From positions 62,001-126,000 of the forward strand of contig NZ_JALEKL010000004.1 of NCBI RefSeq assembly GCF_022768985.1: a stretch of DNA of 64,000 bases, in the 5' to 3' direction. A program made the translations under genes and the position numbers. This document shows, piece after piece, positions 18,490-28,246 of this stretch. The notes under the pieces are model-generated. The model had not been told where the DNA came from, did not search any database, and saw only the letters and a list, made by a program, of their open reading frames with translations. Origin of the DNA: Methanosphaera sp. Its GTDB lineage: Archaea > Methanobacteriota > Methanobacteria > Methanobacteriales > Methanobacteriaceae. Position 1 is the stretch's first letter; each line of letters begins with the position of its first letter.

Positions 18490-19476
18490 ATGACAAATAA
18501 AAAATCAAAACATAGCAGTCAAGAAGATCCTCTTGCTGAATTAAATACTTTAAATAAGGATAATGCTAAACCTCTTAAGGTTGAAACAATTGAAACAGAA
18601 AAGGATCCTCTATATATAATGGAACAGAAAAATCAGGATAAACTACCAGATTATGATAGTAAATCACATTCCATTGTAAAAAATGCTGATAAAAAAGATG
18701 ACATAAATAGTGATACTGAAATTAAATACGAAAAAGAAGATAAAATCAACAACATACTACTTGATGCAATTGATGAAATTGCAGTAGGAGATTCACCACA
18801 AGAAGCAAAAAATGCATCAGAAGGTGCACAAGAAGAAGCTGAAATTCTTGAAAAAGTACTCAGTGGATCTGAAGATGAAATAGTGGTGGATGTAAAAAGA
18901 AAAGATCCTAAATCCTTCAAAATAGATGTTAAGGATGTTGAACCTGAAAATCTAAATTCAAGAATGGAAAATCTTGACTCAGAACTTGAAAACTTAGATC
19001 TTAAATCAAAAGTTGAAGCTAAAGCTGAGAAAAAAGTTGAAACTAAAAGTGATGTGAAAGCATCAAAAGATTCAACTGACAAGTCAGATAAGGCTGAAAC
19101 TAAGATTATTGATGAGGTAAAAGTTGATGGTGATGGTGTACCATTATTAAATCAGCTTGACATGGATAAACTTAAAAATTCATCAATTGTTAAAAATACA
19201 AAACATAACCTTTCTAAAATTGTAGGCGTAGTTGTTGGTTTATGTGTTATGGCTTTTGGTATAATACAGGCATTTAATGATACAATTAAAATATCAGATA
19301 GTGTTATGTATGGAGAACATGAAACTATAGCAATAGCAATGATTTTTATTGGAGTTCTTATAGTATTATTATCATTTTATAAAGAAATCATGAGTTATTT
19401 CTCTTTTGCAGAAACTGGAGATGATGACATCACAGAATCTGGAAGTATTGATGATTTTAATGAAGATAAAAAATAA
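18490..19476 (+). CDS. Hypothetical membrane protein with long acidic low-complexity N-terminal region
   Basis: I do not recognise this family. Residues 1-230 are highly charged and of low complexity (many Asp, Glu, Lys, such as KVEAKAEKKVETKSD), probably disordered and facing the cytoplasm. Two hydrophobic segments follow at about 244-265 (IVGVVVGLCVMAFGIIQAF) and 284-302 (IAMIFIGVLIVLLSFYKEI), then a short acidic tail. The SD GTGAT precedes the ATG. It stands alone between tfs and another membrane-anchored protein. No enzyme motif is seen. Confidence 0.7.
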   Translation: MTNKKSKHSSQEDPLAELNTLNKDNAKPLKVETIETEKDPLYIMEQKNQDKLPDYDSKSHSIVKNADKKDDINSDTEIKYEKEDKINNILLDAIDEIAVGDSPQEAKNASEGAQEEAEILEKVLSGSEDEIVVDVKRKDPKSFKIDVKDVEPENLNSRMENLDSELENLDLKSKVEAKAEKKVETKSDVKASKDSTDKSDKAETKIIDEVKVDGDGVPLLNQLDMDKLKNSSIVKNTKHNLSKIVGVVVGLCVMAFGIIQAFNDTIKISDSVMYGEHETIAIAMIFIGVLIVLLSFYKEIMSYFSFAETGDDDITESGSIDDFNEDKK

Positions 19477-19847
19477 TATTCACCCTCAATGATATGAAAA
19501 TTAAAATAAAAGATATGTCTATTTTTATATGGTAGACATTCTCTGCGTGCTTAATTTTTAGTTAAACTATTTTTTTAATATTTTTTTTAATTTTAATTAT
19601 AAACCTATTTTTTTAATTACAATAATTTCTTATTTTTACTTTGTTTTAATAAATTTATTTTATCTTATTTTTATTCAGAAGTTGTTTTTTCTTATTAAAA
19701 AAACATTAATGTTATTAAATTATAAAAATAGAATTAATATTATAGCAATGAGTTTAATTATTTATTAAAAGTATATTTTTTAATGATATTATAATTAGAC
19801 AAGATTCTGCGATTTTTAATAATAATTATGTGGGAGGATTAAAGTCA
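19477..19847. other. Intergenic stretch, no gene seen
   Basis: 371 bases of AT-rich DNA with several poly-T tracts just after the upstream stop and a GGGAGG ribosome binding site at its right end. I see no RNA gene, repeat or coding sequence in it; it must hold the promoter of the next gene. Confidence 0.5.
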
Positions 19848-20240
19848 ATGCGAAAAGAGATGCAAATTCTAATTATTGTTTTAGTTGTTGTTATCTGTGC
19901 AGTTTCAGCTGGTGGTATTTATTACTTCAATGAGATGCAAAATAAGAATAATGAACTTAATAATTCTTTAAATTCTATGCAACAAGAACTTGATCAGGTA
20001 AAAAATCAGGCAAATAATACAACACAAAACAATACAACAGATACATCATCTAGTTCATCATCATCTTCTAAAGTATCATCATCTGGTTCATCAAGTTCTG
20101 GAAAAGTAACATATGAGCAAGCTGGTGTTGATAAAAATGTAGGTTATATGAAAACCTGTAAATATAAAGGCTGTGGCTGTGTATATAATTCAACTTTAAG
20201 TCATTGTCCAAGATGTGGACAGAGAAACATATATGTATAG
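19848..20240 (+). CDS. Membrane-anchored Ser-rich protein with C-terminal zinc ribbon
   Basis: Not assigned to a named family. The ATG at 19848 is preceded by GGGAGG ten bases upstream, better than the GTG at 19830. Residues about 5-27 are one hydrophobic segment (ILIIVLVVVICAVSAGGIYYF), a signal anchor. A coiled-coil NNSLNSMQQELDQVKNQ follows, then an Asn/Thr/Ser-rich linker, then a compact C-terminal zinc module with CKYKGCGCVYNS and HCPRCGQ. If the anchor is N-in, the zinc ribbon is outside the cell, which would be unusual; the reverse topology is possible. Confidence 0.65.
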   Translation: MRKEMQILIIVLVVVICAVSAGGIYYFNEMQNKNNELNNSLNSMQQELDQVKNQANNTTQNNTTDTSSSSSSSSKVSSSGSSSSGKVTYEQAGVDKNVGYMKTCKYKGCGCVYNSTLSHCPRCGQRNIYV

Positions 20241-20414
20241 ATGAATAGGGAGGAAGTATTGATTTTTTCCTATTTTCTACTACTTTTTTTTTAACTTTTT
20301 TTTATAGCAATACTTATTTTAATTAATAAATTAACATAATATATGGTAAATTTTAATATTTATAAAATATAAAAATATTAATCAGTAATATAATTTTAAG
20401 GAGAGTTTTTAATA

Positions 20415-21146
20415 GTGTTTAAACTTATATTAAGTGATCCAAGTATATTTAAAACAAGTTTTGAAGCAATTTCATCAATTGTTGATGAGGTACAAATAGA
20501 AGTAGATTCAGATGGTTTAAGATTAAATGCAATTGATCGTAGTCACATTACATTTGTACATCTTGACTTAAAAGAAAGTTTATTTGATATATTCCAGTGT
20601 GATAAACCAATTAAACTTAACATTGATACAGAAGAATTAATGAAAGTTCTTAAAAGATCAAAATCTGATGATGTAATGGAATTAACAGTTGATGGTGGAA
20701 ACCTTATAGTTACATTTGAAGGAGAAGTTAAAAAGACATTCAAAGTAAAACTCATAGATCTTGAATATGATACACCAACACCTCCATCAATAGAATACCC
20801 TGTAAAAATAAGCATCCCTATTGGAACTCTTAAAGAAACAATACAAGATATTGAAATTGTAGCAGACAGAGTAGAATTCAATATTAACCAGGATGTTTTA
20901 AAACTCAAAGCTGTTGGAGAATTTGCAGATGCAGAAGTAGAATATTTACACGGTGAAAAAGTTTTAGAAACAGTAAAAGCAGTATTTGCAATTGAAAACA
21001 TTAAAGAAATGCTTAAAGCAGAGAAATTTGCAGATAACACCTACATAGCATTAGGTAATGACATGCCTTTAACTTTAACCTTAGAATTATTAAATGAAGA
21101 AGGAGAGCTATCATTCCTATTAGCTCCAAGAATTGAAGAAGAATAG
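20415..21146 (+). CDS. pcn: DNA polymerase sliding clamp PCNA
   Basis: Homotrimeric clamp that tethers polymerase, ligase and nucleases to [41 protein letters not shown] and the interdomain region are typical, and the C-terminus [10 protein letters not shown] is the canonical partner-docking end (APRIEE). 243 residues. The start is GTG with AAGGAGAG nine bases upstream. It is followed by the GINS gene, a replication pairing shared by many archaea. Confidence 0.97.
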   Translation: MFKLILSDPSIFKTSFEAISSIVDEVQIEVDSDGLRLNAIDRSHITFVHLDLKESLFDIFQCDKPIKLNIDTEELMKVLKRSKSDDVMELTVDGGNLIVTFEGEVKKTFKVKLIDLEYDTPTPPSIEYPVKISIPIGTLKETIQDIEIVADRVEFNINQDVLKLKAVGEFADAEVEYLHGEKVLETVKAVFAIENIKEMLKAEKFADNTYIALGNDMPLTLTLELLNEEGELSFLLAPRIEEE

Positions 21147-21289
21147 ATTTTATATTCTTTTTTTCAATAAATTTTTTTAGTAATTTTAGTTGGGAAATTA
21201 TAATCACCACATATTTTTATTTTAGAATACATTATTCTTTTTTTAAATTTTATGATGAGAATTAAAAATATTTAAGGAGATAGTATAGC

Positions 21290-22438
21290 TTGGATACATT
21301 TTTTCAAAAACTAAGAGATATTCAAAAAAAGGAAAGAAATGACGGACCTTTATCTGAAATAGATGATACATTCTATGATGATGCTTCAAACTATCTTCAG
21401 CATTTATTAAAAATAGTTGATGATAATCCTCTTTCTTTAGAAGCATATCAACTACGTGATGCTAAAAGAATTACTGTTGAAATCTGTGAAAGACGAGAAG
21501 TTAAGATTCTAACAACAGCACTTTCTAATGTTCAAAAATCACATGATCTTATAAATGGTGAAAGAAGTGATTCTAGTTTACATGAGGAGTTGCCATTAAA
21601 TATTACAGCAGATGAGGAGAAGTTATATTTTGACTTAGTTGATACAATTGTTGCACATCGTCAGTATATAATGCATAATGAATCAGAAATGCCTAAAAGA
21701 CCTCAGCCTACACAGAAGGTAGAGGCAAAGCCTGAAGTAGTTCTTGAGCCTGAAGCTGAAGCAATATTAAATGCAAAACCTGTTGATGAGCCAGTAATTG
21801 AAGATAAAAATGGTAGTGTTACATCAGAAGTTAGTGACATGCCACAATCTGTTGATGTTAATGAGCCTAGTGTTGGTAATGTTTCAGATGTACGTCTTGA
21901 TGAGAGTCAAATTGCAATGATGTTTGGTGAAATTCCAGATGCAGAGCCTGATGTACCAGACTATGTATATGCAGAAAATGAGCCTGTTGAGGATAAAAAA
22001 AGAACAGATATTATTACTCCATTTAAACCACCAAAAGCACCAGAAACTGACACAGTAGCACTTCAAAATAATGAAGGTGATCATAAAAAAAAGCAACAGA
22101 TGATGCAAAACTCATCTTTTAATGACACACCTATTGAAGATAAACAAACCATACAAAAATCTGATGATTTAGAACAAAAACAAATAGATCAGACACAGCA
22201 AATTCAACAAGAAAATCAACAACAAGTAGATGACGTGGAAGAATCTGAAAATAAGATACATGTAGTTGAAGATAACTTAAATTCAGAAGAAATAGTAGAA
22301 TTTAAAGAAGATCTAAATACAGATATTTTAGATGCAGATGAAAAAAGCTATGGACCATTTAATGTACAGGATGTAGTAGTACTACCAAAATCCATAGTAA
22401 AAATACTTAAGATGCACGATGTAATTGATATATTATAG
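21290..22438 (+). CDS. gins51: GINS complex subunit Gins51 (Gins15-type)
   Basis: GINS is a component of the archaeal CMG replicative helicase. Residues about 1-125 give an all-helical A domain (FYDDASNYLQHLLKIVDDNP, RITVEICERREVKILTTAL, YFDLVDTIVAHRQYI). Residues about 135-335 are acidic, Gln-rich and probably disordered, unusually long for the family. The last 45 residues form the small beta B domain (YGPFNVQDVVVLPKSIVKIL). This A-then-B order defines the 51 type. TTG start with AAGGAGAT upstream. Its place after pcn, and before rpl44e, rps27e and aIF2-alpha, is conserved in Methanobacteriales, which supports the call more than sequence alone does. Confidence 0.83.
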   Translation: MDTFFQKLRDIQKKERNDGPLSEIDDTFYDDASNYLQHLLKIVDDNPLSLEAYQLRDAKRITVEICERREVKILTTALSNVQKSHDLINGERSDSSLHEELPLNITADEEKLYFDLVDTIVAHRQYIMHNESEMPKRPQPTQKVEAKPEVVLEPEAEAILNAKPVDEPVIEDKNGSVTSEVSDMPQSVDVNEPSVGNVSDVRLDESQIAMMFGEIPDAEPDVPDYVYAENEPVEDKKRTDIITPFKPPKAPETDTVALQNNEGDHKKKQQMMQNSSFNDTPIEDKQTIQKSDDLEQKQIDQTQQIQQENQQQVDDVEESENKIHVVEDNLNSEEIVEFKEDLNTDILDADEKSYGPFNVQDVVVLPKSIVKILKMHDVIDIL

Positions 22439-22959
22439 TGTCAAATAACATCATACAACCCTAATCCCCTTTTAAATGAAGACTGATTTTTATATATAAA
22501 ACAATTTTTTATATACATCTATAATACATAAATATAAATATAGATCATTAATATAATAATATATAGATAAATTATTGATTGTTCTATCATGTTGAACAAT
22601 TAGGATTTAATTAAAAAATATTATTAAAATATTTTATTATACATAGATGTAAAAACAACACAAAACATGATATTTTAGATATTATCGTATGTATATTTTT
22701 TTTATAGAAAAAGAAATTAAGATGATACAATCAATTGTATTTTTTGTTTTTTTTCTTAATTTATGAATATTTTTAACGGAAAAATGAGATTTTAACAATA
22801 AAAAAATATTCAAAATAGAAATATCTTTTAATAAAAAAGGGATATTCTTTTAAGAAGTAGAACTTATTGTTACTACTTTAAAATTTTAATACAAATTATT
22901 TCCAGTAAAATATAACGGATAATTTTTATTTCAATTTATATAATGACGAGGTGAATTAG
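22439..22959. other. Intergenic stretch with one hairpin, promoter region of rpl44e operon
   Basis: 521 bases without a gene. It must contain the promoter for rpl44e-rps27e-aIF2-alpha. One clear inverted repeat is present: ATTGTTC (22578-22584) and GAACAAT (22594-22600) around a nine-base loop. The rest is AT-rich with poly-T and poly-A tracts. I see no conserved RNA signature, but the length is generous for a ribosomal operon leader. Confidence 0.45.
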
Positions 22960-23244
22960 ATGAAAATACCACGAGAAAGAAGGACCTACTGTCCAAAATG
23001 TAAAAAACACACAGTACACGAAGTACACACATCCAAAAAAAGAAAAGCAAGTGAATTAAAATGGGGACAACGTCAGTTCAGACGTGTAACCGCAGGTTAC
23101 AGAGGTTACCCAAGACCTTTACCATCAGGAAGTAAACCTATTAAAAAATTAGATTTAAGATACAAATGTAAAGAATGTGGAAAAGCTCACATTAAAAGAG
23201 ATACCAACATCCGTGCAGGAAAAGTTGAATTTGTATCACAATAG
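22960..23244 (+). CDS. rpl44e: 50S ribosomal protein L44e
   Basis: Zinc-binding large-subunit protein near the E site. [20 protein letters not shown] at the N-terminus and [11 protein letters not shown] near the C-terminus supply the four cysteines. [18 protein letters not shown] is the family core. 94 residues, normal. SD GAGGTGA. It leads an operon with S27e and aIF2-alpha. Confidence 0.97.
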   Translation: MKIPRERRTYCPKCKKHTVHEVHTSKKRKASELKWGQRQFRRVTAGYRGYPRPLPSGSKPIKKLDLRYKCKECGKAHIKRDTNIRAGKVEFVSQ

Positions 23245-23392
23245 ATTAAAATTTAATTTTAATTATTTTTTTCCAGGATTTAATTATACATACTAAAAAG
23301 AGAGCTTCAATTAGTGAGGCTTTCTTTATTTTTTTTAAAATCCAATGGTAAATAAATATTTTTTTTCACATCTTAAAAGGGAGGAATTGTAC

Positions 23393-23572
23393 ATGGCTAA
23401 ACAAGCAAGTAATTTTTTAAAAGTTAAATGTGGCGACTGTGAAAACAATCAAATAATCTTTGACCACGCATCATCAACAGTTAAATGTGTTGTATGTGGT
23501 AAAACATTAGTTGAACCAAAAGGTGGCCGTTCTAAAATTTGTGCACAAATCGTTGAAGTTTTAGACCACTAG
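23393..23572 (+). CDS. rps27e: 30S ribosomal protein S27e
   Basis: 59-residue zinc-ribbon protein of the small subunit. [16 protein letters not shown] and [16 protein letters not shown] contain the two CxxC pairs. The ATG at 23393 is preceded by GGGAGGAATTG and gives the standard length; an in-frame ATG at 23345 would add 16 residues absent from the family. Lies between rpl44e and aIF2-alpha. Confidence 0.96.
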   Translation: MAKQASNFLKVKCGDCENNQIIFDHASSTVKCVVCGKTLVEPKGGRSKICAQIVEVLDH

Positions 23573-23613
23573 ATCTTAGGATAATATAGATTGCTAATTC
23601 CAGGTGATTTTAA

Positions 23614-24396
23614 ATGGTTAGAATGAATAAGCAATGGCCTGAAGAAGGTGATCTAATTGTTGGAACCGTACATAAAGTATTAGGTTATGGAGCTTTTGCA
23701 AAACTAGAAGAATATGAGGGTAAAGAAGCATTTATCCACATTTCAGAAGTTTCTTCTGGTTGGGTAAAAAATATCAGAGATTATGTTCGTGAAAATCAAA
23801 AGATAGTTGCAAGAGTTCTTAGAGTAAACCCAAAAAAAGGTCATGTAGATGCATCTTTAAAACGTATACGTGAAGATCAAAGAACACGTCGGATGCAACA
23901 ATGGAAGATTGAGCAAAAAGCTGAGAAATTATTAGAAATTTCTGCTAAATCAATTAATAAGACTTTAGATGAAGCTTATGATGAAGTAGGATATCTAATT
24001 ATGGAAGAATTCGGAGACTTATATGAAGGTTTCGAGTTAGCTTCTGATGAAGGGGAAGATGTGCTTTTAGCTTTAGATATTGATCCTCAATGGGCTGAAG
24101 TTATCACTTCTGTTGCTAAGAAAAACATTTCAACACCTGAAGTACAAATTACAGGTTATGTTGATTTAACATCATACAAACCTAACGGTGTAGAAGTTAT
24201 TAAAGAAGCTCTTATGGCTATTGAAACTGATAATGTTGAAGTTCAATGTGTTGGAGCACCTAAATACAGAATCATGGTAACAGCTGAAGATTATCCAACG
24301 GCTGAGAAAATATTAAGTGAATCTTCTGATAAATGTATTGAAATTATTGAATCTAACGAAGGATTTGGACATTTCCACCGTGAATTAGAAGAATAA
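23614..24396 (+). CDS. eif2a: Translation initiation factor aIF2 subunit alpha
   Basis: RNA-binding subunit of the heterotrimer that brings initiator Met-tRNA to the ribosome. The N-terminal S1 domain spans about residues 8-85 ([40 protein letters not shown]). A helical domain follows, and an alpha-beta C-terminal domain (about 175-260) binds the gamma subunit. 260 residues. GGTGATT precedes the ATG. In related genomes nop10 and the PAC2 gene follow directly; here a MetX-like gene is placed between. Confidence 0.97.
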   Translation: MVRMNKQWPEEGDLIVGTVHKVLGYGAFAKLEEYEGKEAFIHISEVSSGWVKNIRDYVRENQKIVARVLRVNPKKGHVDASLKRIREDQRTRRMQQWKIEQKAEKLLEISAKSINKTLDEAYDEVGYLIMEEFGDLYEGFELASDEGEDVLLALDIDPQWAEVITSVAKKNISTPEVQITGYVDLTSYKPNGVEVIKEALMAIETDNVEVQCVGAPKYRIMVTAEDYPTAEKILSESSDKCIEIIESNEGFGHFHRELEE

Positions 24397-24598
24397 TTAC
24401 ATTTTATTTAGAATGGATTCATTCTCTTTTTTTACTTTTTTTTATTATATTTTACTTATTTCTAGAATTCTTTTTTGATAATATTTATTAAATATTGATA
24501 ATTACTAAATATATAATCTAGAATAGGAATAAAAATGCTTTAGTTATTTAGGGCTTTTTTCTTTTTTATAATTATTTTTAATGGAGAGGGGAAAATTT

Positions 24599-25582
24599 AT
24601 GAATATTGAAGATATACCTCCAAAATACTATGTTTTAGATGAATTTAAGTTTGAAAATGGTGAAGTTCTAGAAAATCAGAAAGTTGAATATATTACACTT
24701 GGAACACCACAATATGATGATGAAGGATTTATTACAAATGCTGTAATTTACTTCCATGGTACATCTGGTAATTATGGTTCTATACGTAGAATATCAGAAG
24801 AACTTGGTGAAAATCGGGCATTTGATACAGATAAGTTATTTTTCATATCTCTTTCAACACTTGGTACACCTGGTAGTTGTTCACCTTCAACATCAAATAT
24901 GGGACGTAATTTCCCAGAATATACAATTGCTGATATGGTTAATTTTAATAAACAATTTATCATGGAATGTTTAAATGTTAAACACTTACGTGGTGTTATT
25001 GGAAATTCTATGGGTGGATTTGAAGCTGTTATGTGGGCTTGTATGTATCCTGATGATATGGATTTTCTAATATCTCTTGTAAGTAGTTATAAGGTTGGTG
25101 GACAAAACTATGTTCTTTCAAAGCTTATGTATGATGTTATAGTTTCAGATCCTAACTTTGAATGTGATGAAAATATTGATGAACTTAAACGTTCACTTAT
25201 AATTTCAAGTAAGGCAATGTATTCATTTGGTCTTTCACGACAGTTTTATATGGATCAACCAGTTGAGGATATTGCAAAGTATATGGATGAGTTTGCATAT
25301 GAGGATGCACAAGAGGATGTATTTGATGCATTTTATCGTTGTGTTGCAAGTATGAACTATGATTTAACAGATTGTGTTGAAAATATTAAGGTAAAAACAT
25401 TAATTATTGGAATTTATGAGGATCAATATTTCCCACCAGAACTTGATGCTATACCAATGCATGCAAAGATAAAAGATTCACGTCTTATATGTTATAATTC
25501 ATATCTTGGTCATGTTGGATCATCTGAATTATCAAAAATTCACAATGAACTTGAGGACTTCATGTCTGAATTTAAATATTAA
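24599..25582 (+). CDS. MetX-like alpha/beta hydrolase (homoserine O-acetyltransferase family)
   Basis: Alpha/beta-hydrolase fold protein related to homoserine acetyltransferases. NAVIYFHGTSGN (about 55) is the oxyanion HG region, GVIGNSMGGFEAVMWA near residue 140 has the nucleophile Ser in GNSMGG, LIIGIYEDQYFPPE near 272 supplies the Asp, and YLGHVGSSE near 305 the His. LSTLGTPGSCSPSTSN corresponds to the MetX loop. At 327 residues it is shorter than typical MetX. The ATG at 24599 follows GGAGAGGGG; the ATG at 24581 precedes that site and is unlikely. Whether it acetylates homoserine or is a different esterase is open. It interrupts an otherwise conserved translation cluster. Confidence 0.78.
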   Translation: MNIEDIPPKYYVLDEFKFENGEVLENQKVEYITLGTPQYDDEGFITNAVIYFHGTSGNYGSIRRISEELGENRAFDTDKLFFISLSTLGTPGSCSPSTSNMGRNFPEYTIADMVNFNKQFIMECLNVKHLRGVIGNSMGGFEAVMWACMYPDDMDFLISLVSSYKVGGQNYVLSKLMYDVIVSDPNFECDENIDELKRSLIISSKAMYSFGLSRQFYMDQPVEDIAKYMDEFAYEDAQEDVFDAFYRCVASMNYDLTDCVENIKVKTLIIGIYEDQYFPPELDAIPMHAKIKDSRLICYNSYLGHVGSSELSKIHNELEDFMSEFKY

Positions 25583-25683
25583 AGGTGTGTTGCAACTGTA
25601 AATATTTTTTTTATAGATTATATGAAAGTTATGATAGTTTAATACAAAAATATAAACATAACATAAAAAGATAAATATATATC

Positions 25684-25854
25684 ATGAAGTTTCAGATGAG
25701 AAGATGTAAAGTTTGTAATGAATACACACTAAAGGATGTCTGTCCACGATGTGATGAGAAAACTGGTGTAATATTTCCGGCAAGATACTCACCACAAGAT
25801 AAGTATGGAAAATATAGGCGTATGATGAAAAAACAACAACAGGAAAATATGTAA
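25684..25854 (+). CDS. nop10: H/ACA RNP protein Nop10
   Basis: 56-residue zinc-ribbon protein of the H/ACA pseudouridylation complex with Cbf5, Gar1 and L7Ae. MRRCKVCNEYTLKDVCPRC (part of it) carries the two CxxC pairs, and FPARYSPQDKYGKYRRMMK is the conserved linker and helix that packs on Cbf5. The position between aIF2-alpha and the PAC2 gene matches Methanobacteriales. No strong ribosome binding site is seen before the ATG at 25684. Confidence 0.95.
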   Translation: MKFQMRRCKVCNEYTLKDVCPRCDEKTGVIFPARYSPQDKYGKYRRMMKKQQQENM

Positions 25855-25933
25855 AAGAATGAATAGTTGTTTTTTCTATTAATTTTTATTAAATCTTAAT
25901 TTTTTTAATTTTTTTAGGGAGGAGACTGATAAT

Positions 25934-26722
25934 ATGGATGATAAAATACAAATAAAACAAATTGAAGATGTAGAGCTTGAAAATCCTATAATTTTTGAAG
26001 GATTACCAGGAATAGGATTTGTAGGTAAAATTGTTGTTGATGAAATAATAAAACAACTTGATGCTACTAAGTTTGCAGAACTTCAATCTGACTATTTCCC
26101 ACCACAAGTTACTGTAAAAAAAGATGGTCTTATAGATCATATGAAAAATGAATTCTACTATGTAAAAGATTTCGGAGAAGAAAAAAGAGATCTTGTAATT
26201 CTTACAGGTAATACTCAGGCAACAGATTATGATGGACAAATTGCAATATCAAGAGAGTTAATGAACTTCTTTGCAGATCTTGGTGCTGATAAAATATTTA
26301 CACTTGGTGGTATTGGAACAGGTGAAATGGTAGAGAAAAACAGAGTATTTGTAGCAGGTAATGATCTTGATGCAATTAATGAAGTAATTGAACTTGATAA
26401 TACTCATATAAGAAAAGATGAAGGGGGATCAATTATTGGAGCTTCTGGTCTTCTTCTTCATTATGCAGAAGAAAAGGATGTAAAAGCTGTATGTCTTATG
26501 GGTGAAACTCCAGGTTTCTTTGTTGATCCATCAGCTGCAAAAGAAGTATTGATGGTTCTTTTCAAATTACTTGGATTTGAATTTGATCTTGAAGAGCTTG
26601 ATGAGAAAATTGAAACTACACTTAAAAGATTATCATTAAATCCACAATTTAATCCAAATATGATGGAAGCACAACAGGCACCTCAACCTGCACCTAGTGA
26701 TGATCTAAGATACATTGGATAA
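25934..26722 (+). CDS. PAC2-family proteasome assembly chaperone-like protein
   Basis: Archaeal homologue of proteasome assembly chaperones (PbaA/PbaB type, COG2047). NPIIFEGLPGIGFVGKIVVDE at the N-terminus, FTLGGIGTGEMVEKNRVF in the middle and VCLMGETPGFFVDPSAAKEVL near residue 195 are characteristic of the family. 262 residues, with a flexible Pro/Gln-rich C-terminus (APQPAPSDDLRYIG), matching the proteasome-docking tail position seen in such chaperones. GGGAGGAG precedes the ATG. Follows nop10, as expected. Confidence 0.87.
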   Translation: MDDKIQIKQIEDVELENPIIFEGLPGIGFVGKIVVDEIIKQLDATKFAELQSDYFPPQVTVKKDGLIDHMKNEFYYVKDFGEEKRDLVILTGNTQATDYDGQIAISRELMNFFADLGADKIFTLGGIGTGEMVEKNRVFVAGNDLDAINEVIELDNTHIRKDEGGSIIGASGLLLHYAEEKDVKAVCLMGETPGFFVDPSAAKEVLMVLFKLLGFEFDLEELDEKIETTLKRLSLNPQFNPNMMEAQQAPQPAPSDDLRYIG

Positions 26723-26828
26723 ACACATATTAAATTATAAGATATATACTTAATAATTCCCCACCTATACATCTTTTTTAATCTTTTTTTTATAAGGAAA
26801 ATACAATATTGGAGAAGTGCTAAAATTT

Positions 26829-27986
26829 ATGATAATAAATGCAGATTTACATGTACATAGTAAGTATTCAATGGCAACATCAAAGAATATGGAACCAGTA
26901 GTAATGGCAGAAGAATCCCAGAAGAAAGGTCTTGATCTTATAGCAACAGGTGATGGACTTCATTCAGGATGGCTTGATGAACTTGAAGATGCACTAGTTG
27001 AAATAGATGACAGTGGAATTTATAAATTAAAAGATGACACACTAGGTGTTAATACAAAGTTTATTACAACCACAGAAGTAGAAGACAATCACCGGATTCA
27101 TCATCTTATACTTATTCCATCACTTGAAGTTGCACGGGCTATGCGTGATGATTTTATTGTAAAGAATATGGATGCTGATGGAAGACCAAGAATAAGAATG
27201 GATGGAGAGCAAATCATTGAAATTGCACGTAAATATAACTGTATTATAGGTCCTGCACATATATTTACACCTTGGACTGGTCTTTATAAGTCATATGATT
27301 CAATAGAGGATTGCTATAAACAAAGACCTGACTTTGTAGAACTTGGACTTTCAAGTGATAGTGATCTTGCAGATTTAATTGATGAACTTAAAGATTATAC
27401 ATTTCTTACAAACTCAGATTCACACTCTCCATGGCCACATAGAATGGGTCGTGAATTTAATAAGATGGAAGTTGATGAATTAACATTTGAAGGTATAAGA
27501 CGAGCAATATTAAATAATAATATTATTGAAAACTATGGATTTGATCCACGTATGGGTAAATATCATGAAACAGGATGTATTGATTGTTATAAGATTTATT
27601 CAATATTTGATGCACAAGAGCGTAACATGAAATGTAGTTGTGGTGGACGTATTAAAAAAGGTGTAAAGGGAAGAATTGAAGAACTTGCAAGTTATGATGT
27701 AGCTCATCATCCAGAGGGTCGTCCTCATTATCAGTATATTCTACCACTTGCAGAACTTCTTAGTGTTGTTCACAATAAAGGTGTTATGACAAAGTATGTT
27801 CAAAGTAGGTATGATCGTTTAATTGAGCTTTTTGGCTGTGAAATTGATGTTCTTCTAAATGTTGATATTGAAAAGATACGTAAAGTTGACATGCTTCTTG
27901 CTAATGCTCTTGAATCCTATCGTAATGATAGTTTAGATGTTGAGCCTGGTCGTGGAGGATGTTATGGTAAGGTTAATTATAACTAG
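26829..27986 (+). CDS. endoQ: Endonuclease Q (EndoQ), deaminated-base repair nuclease
   Basis: Nicks DNA 5' of hypoxanthine, uracil or abasic sites. The N-terminal PHP fold begins INADLHVHSKYSMATS with the metal-binding HxH, and continues through TTTEVEDNHRIHHLI, GPAHIFTPW and LTNSDSHSPWPHRMGREFN, which supply the remaining His and Asp ligands. A zinc finger (CIDCYKIY ... KCSCGGRIKKGV, about residues 250-285) and a C-terminal helical part complete the EndoQ layout. About 385 residues. I prefer the ATG at 26829; an in-frame GTG at 26817 lies too close to GGAG. A hairpin follows the stop. Confidence 0.86.
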   Translation: MIINADLHVHSKYSMATSKNMEPVVMAEESQKKGLDLIATGDGLHSGWLDELEDALVEIDDSGIYKLKDDTLGVNTKFITTTEVEDNHRIHHLILIPSLEVARAMRDDFIVKNMDADGRPRIRMDGEQIIEIARKYNCIIGPAHIFTPWTGLYKSYDSIEDCYKQRPDFVELGLSSDSDLADLIDELKDYTFLTNSDSHSPWPHRMGREFNKMEVDELTFEGIRRAILNNNIIENYGFDPRMGKYHETGCIDCYKIYSIFDAQERNMKCSCGGRIKKGVKGRIEELASYDVAHHPEGRPHYQYILPLAELLSVVHNKGVMTKYVQSRYDRLIELFGCEIDVLLNVDIEKIRKVDMLLANALESYRNDSLDVEPGRGGCYGKVNYN

Positions 27987-28055
27987 ATTTATTTAGAATT
28001 TATATATTAGTAATAATATTAATATAGTATTTAGAATAAATATATGAATATAATA

Positions 28056-28073
28056 GTAGATTTTATAATCTAC
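28056..28073 (+). terminator. Hairpin after the EndoQ gene
   Basis: GTAGATT (28056-28062) and AATCTAC (28067-28073) form a perfect seven-base stem with a TTAT loop, followed about 20 bases later by an eight-base T-run. It lies 70 bases behind the EndoQ stop and before the next small gene, so it is a probable 3'-end structure. Confidence 0.5.
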
Positions 28074-28141
28074 TTGGTTTAAAGGAAAAATATATTTTTT
28101 TTAAATATTTAGAATAAAAAAAAAGAAATTGAGGTAATAAT

Positions 28142-28246
28142 ATGGATTTATTAGCAATGGACTTTACAACAATAGGAATCTTTGTTCTCATAGGTTTTGT
28201 AATAATCACATTAGTTGGTCAATTAATGGGTAAAGCATTAGAATAG
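28142..28246 (+). CDS. Small single-span membrane protein (34 residues)
   Basis: A short reading frame with a good ribosome binding site (GAGGTAA six bases before ATG). The product is a short N-terminus MDLLAMDFTT, one strongly hydrophobic helix (IGIFVLIGFVIITLVGQL) and the tail MGKALE. It is flanked by a terminator-like hairpin upstream and a poly-T tract downstream, so it has its own transcript. I do not know the family. The combination of SD, composition and isolated placement supports it being real. Confidence 0.6.
   Translation: MDLLAMDFTTIGIFVLIGFVIITLVGQLMGKALE

Noticed and set aside
22578-22600. Hairpin before rpl44e as a riboswitch or ribosomal-protein autoregulatory site
   Set aside because: Only a seven-base stem, over 350 bases from the gene and without a conserved signature.
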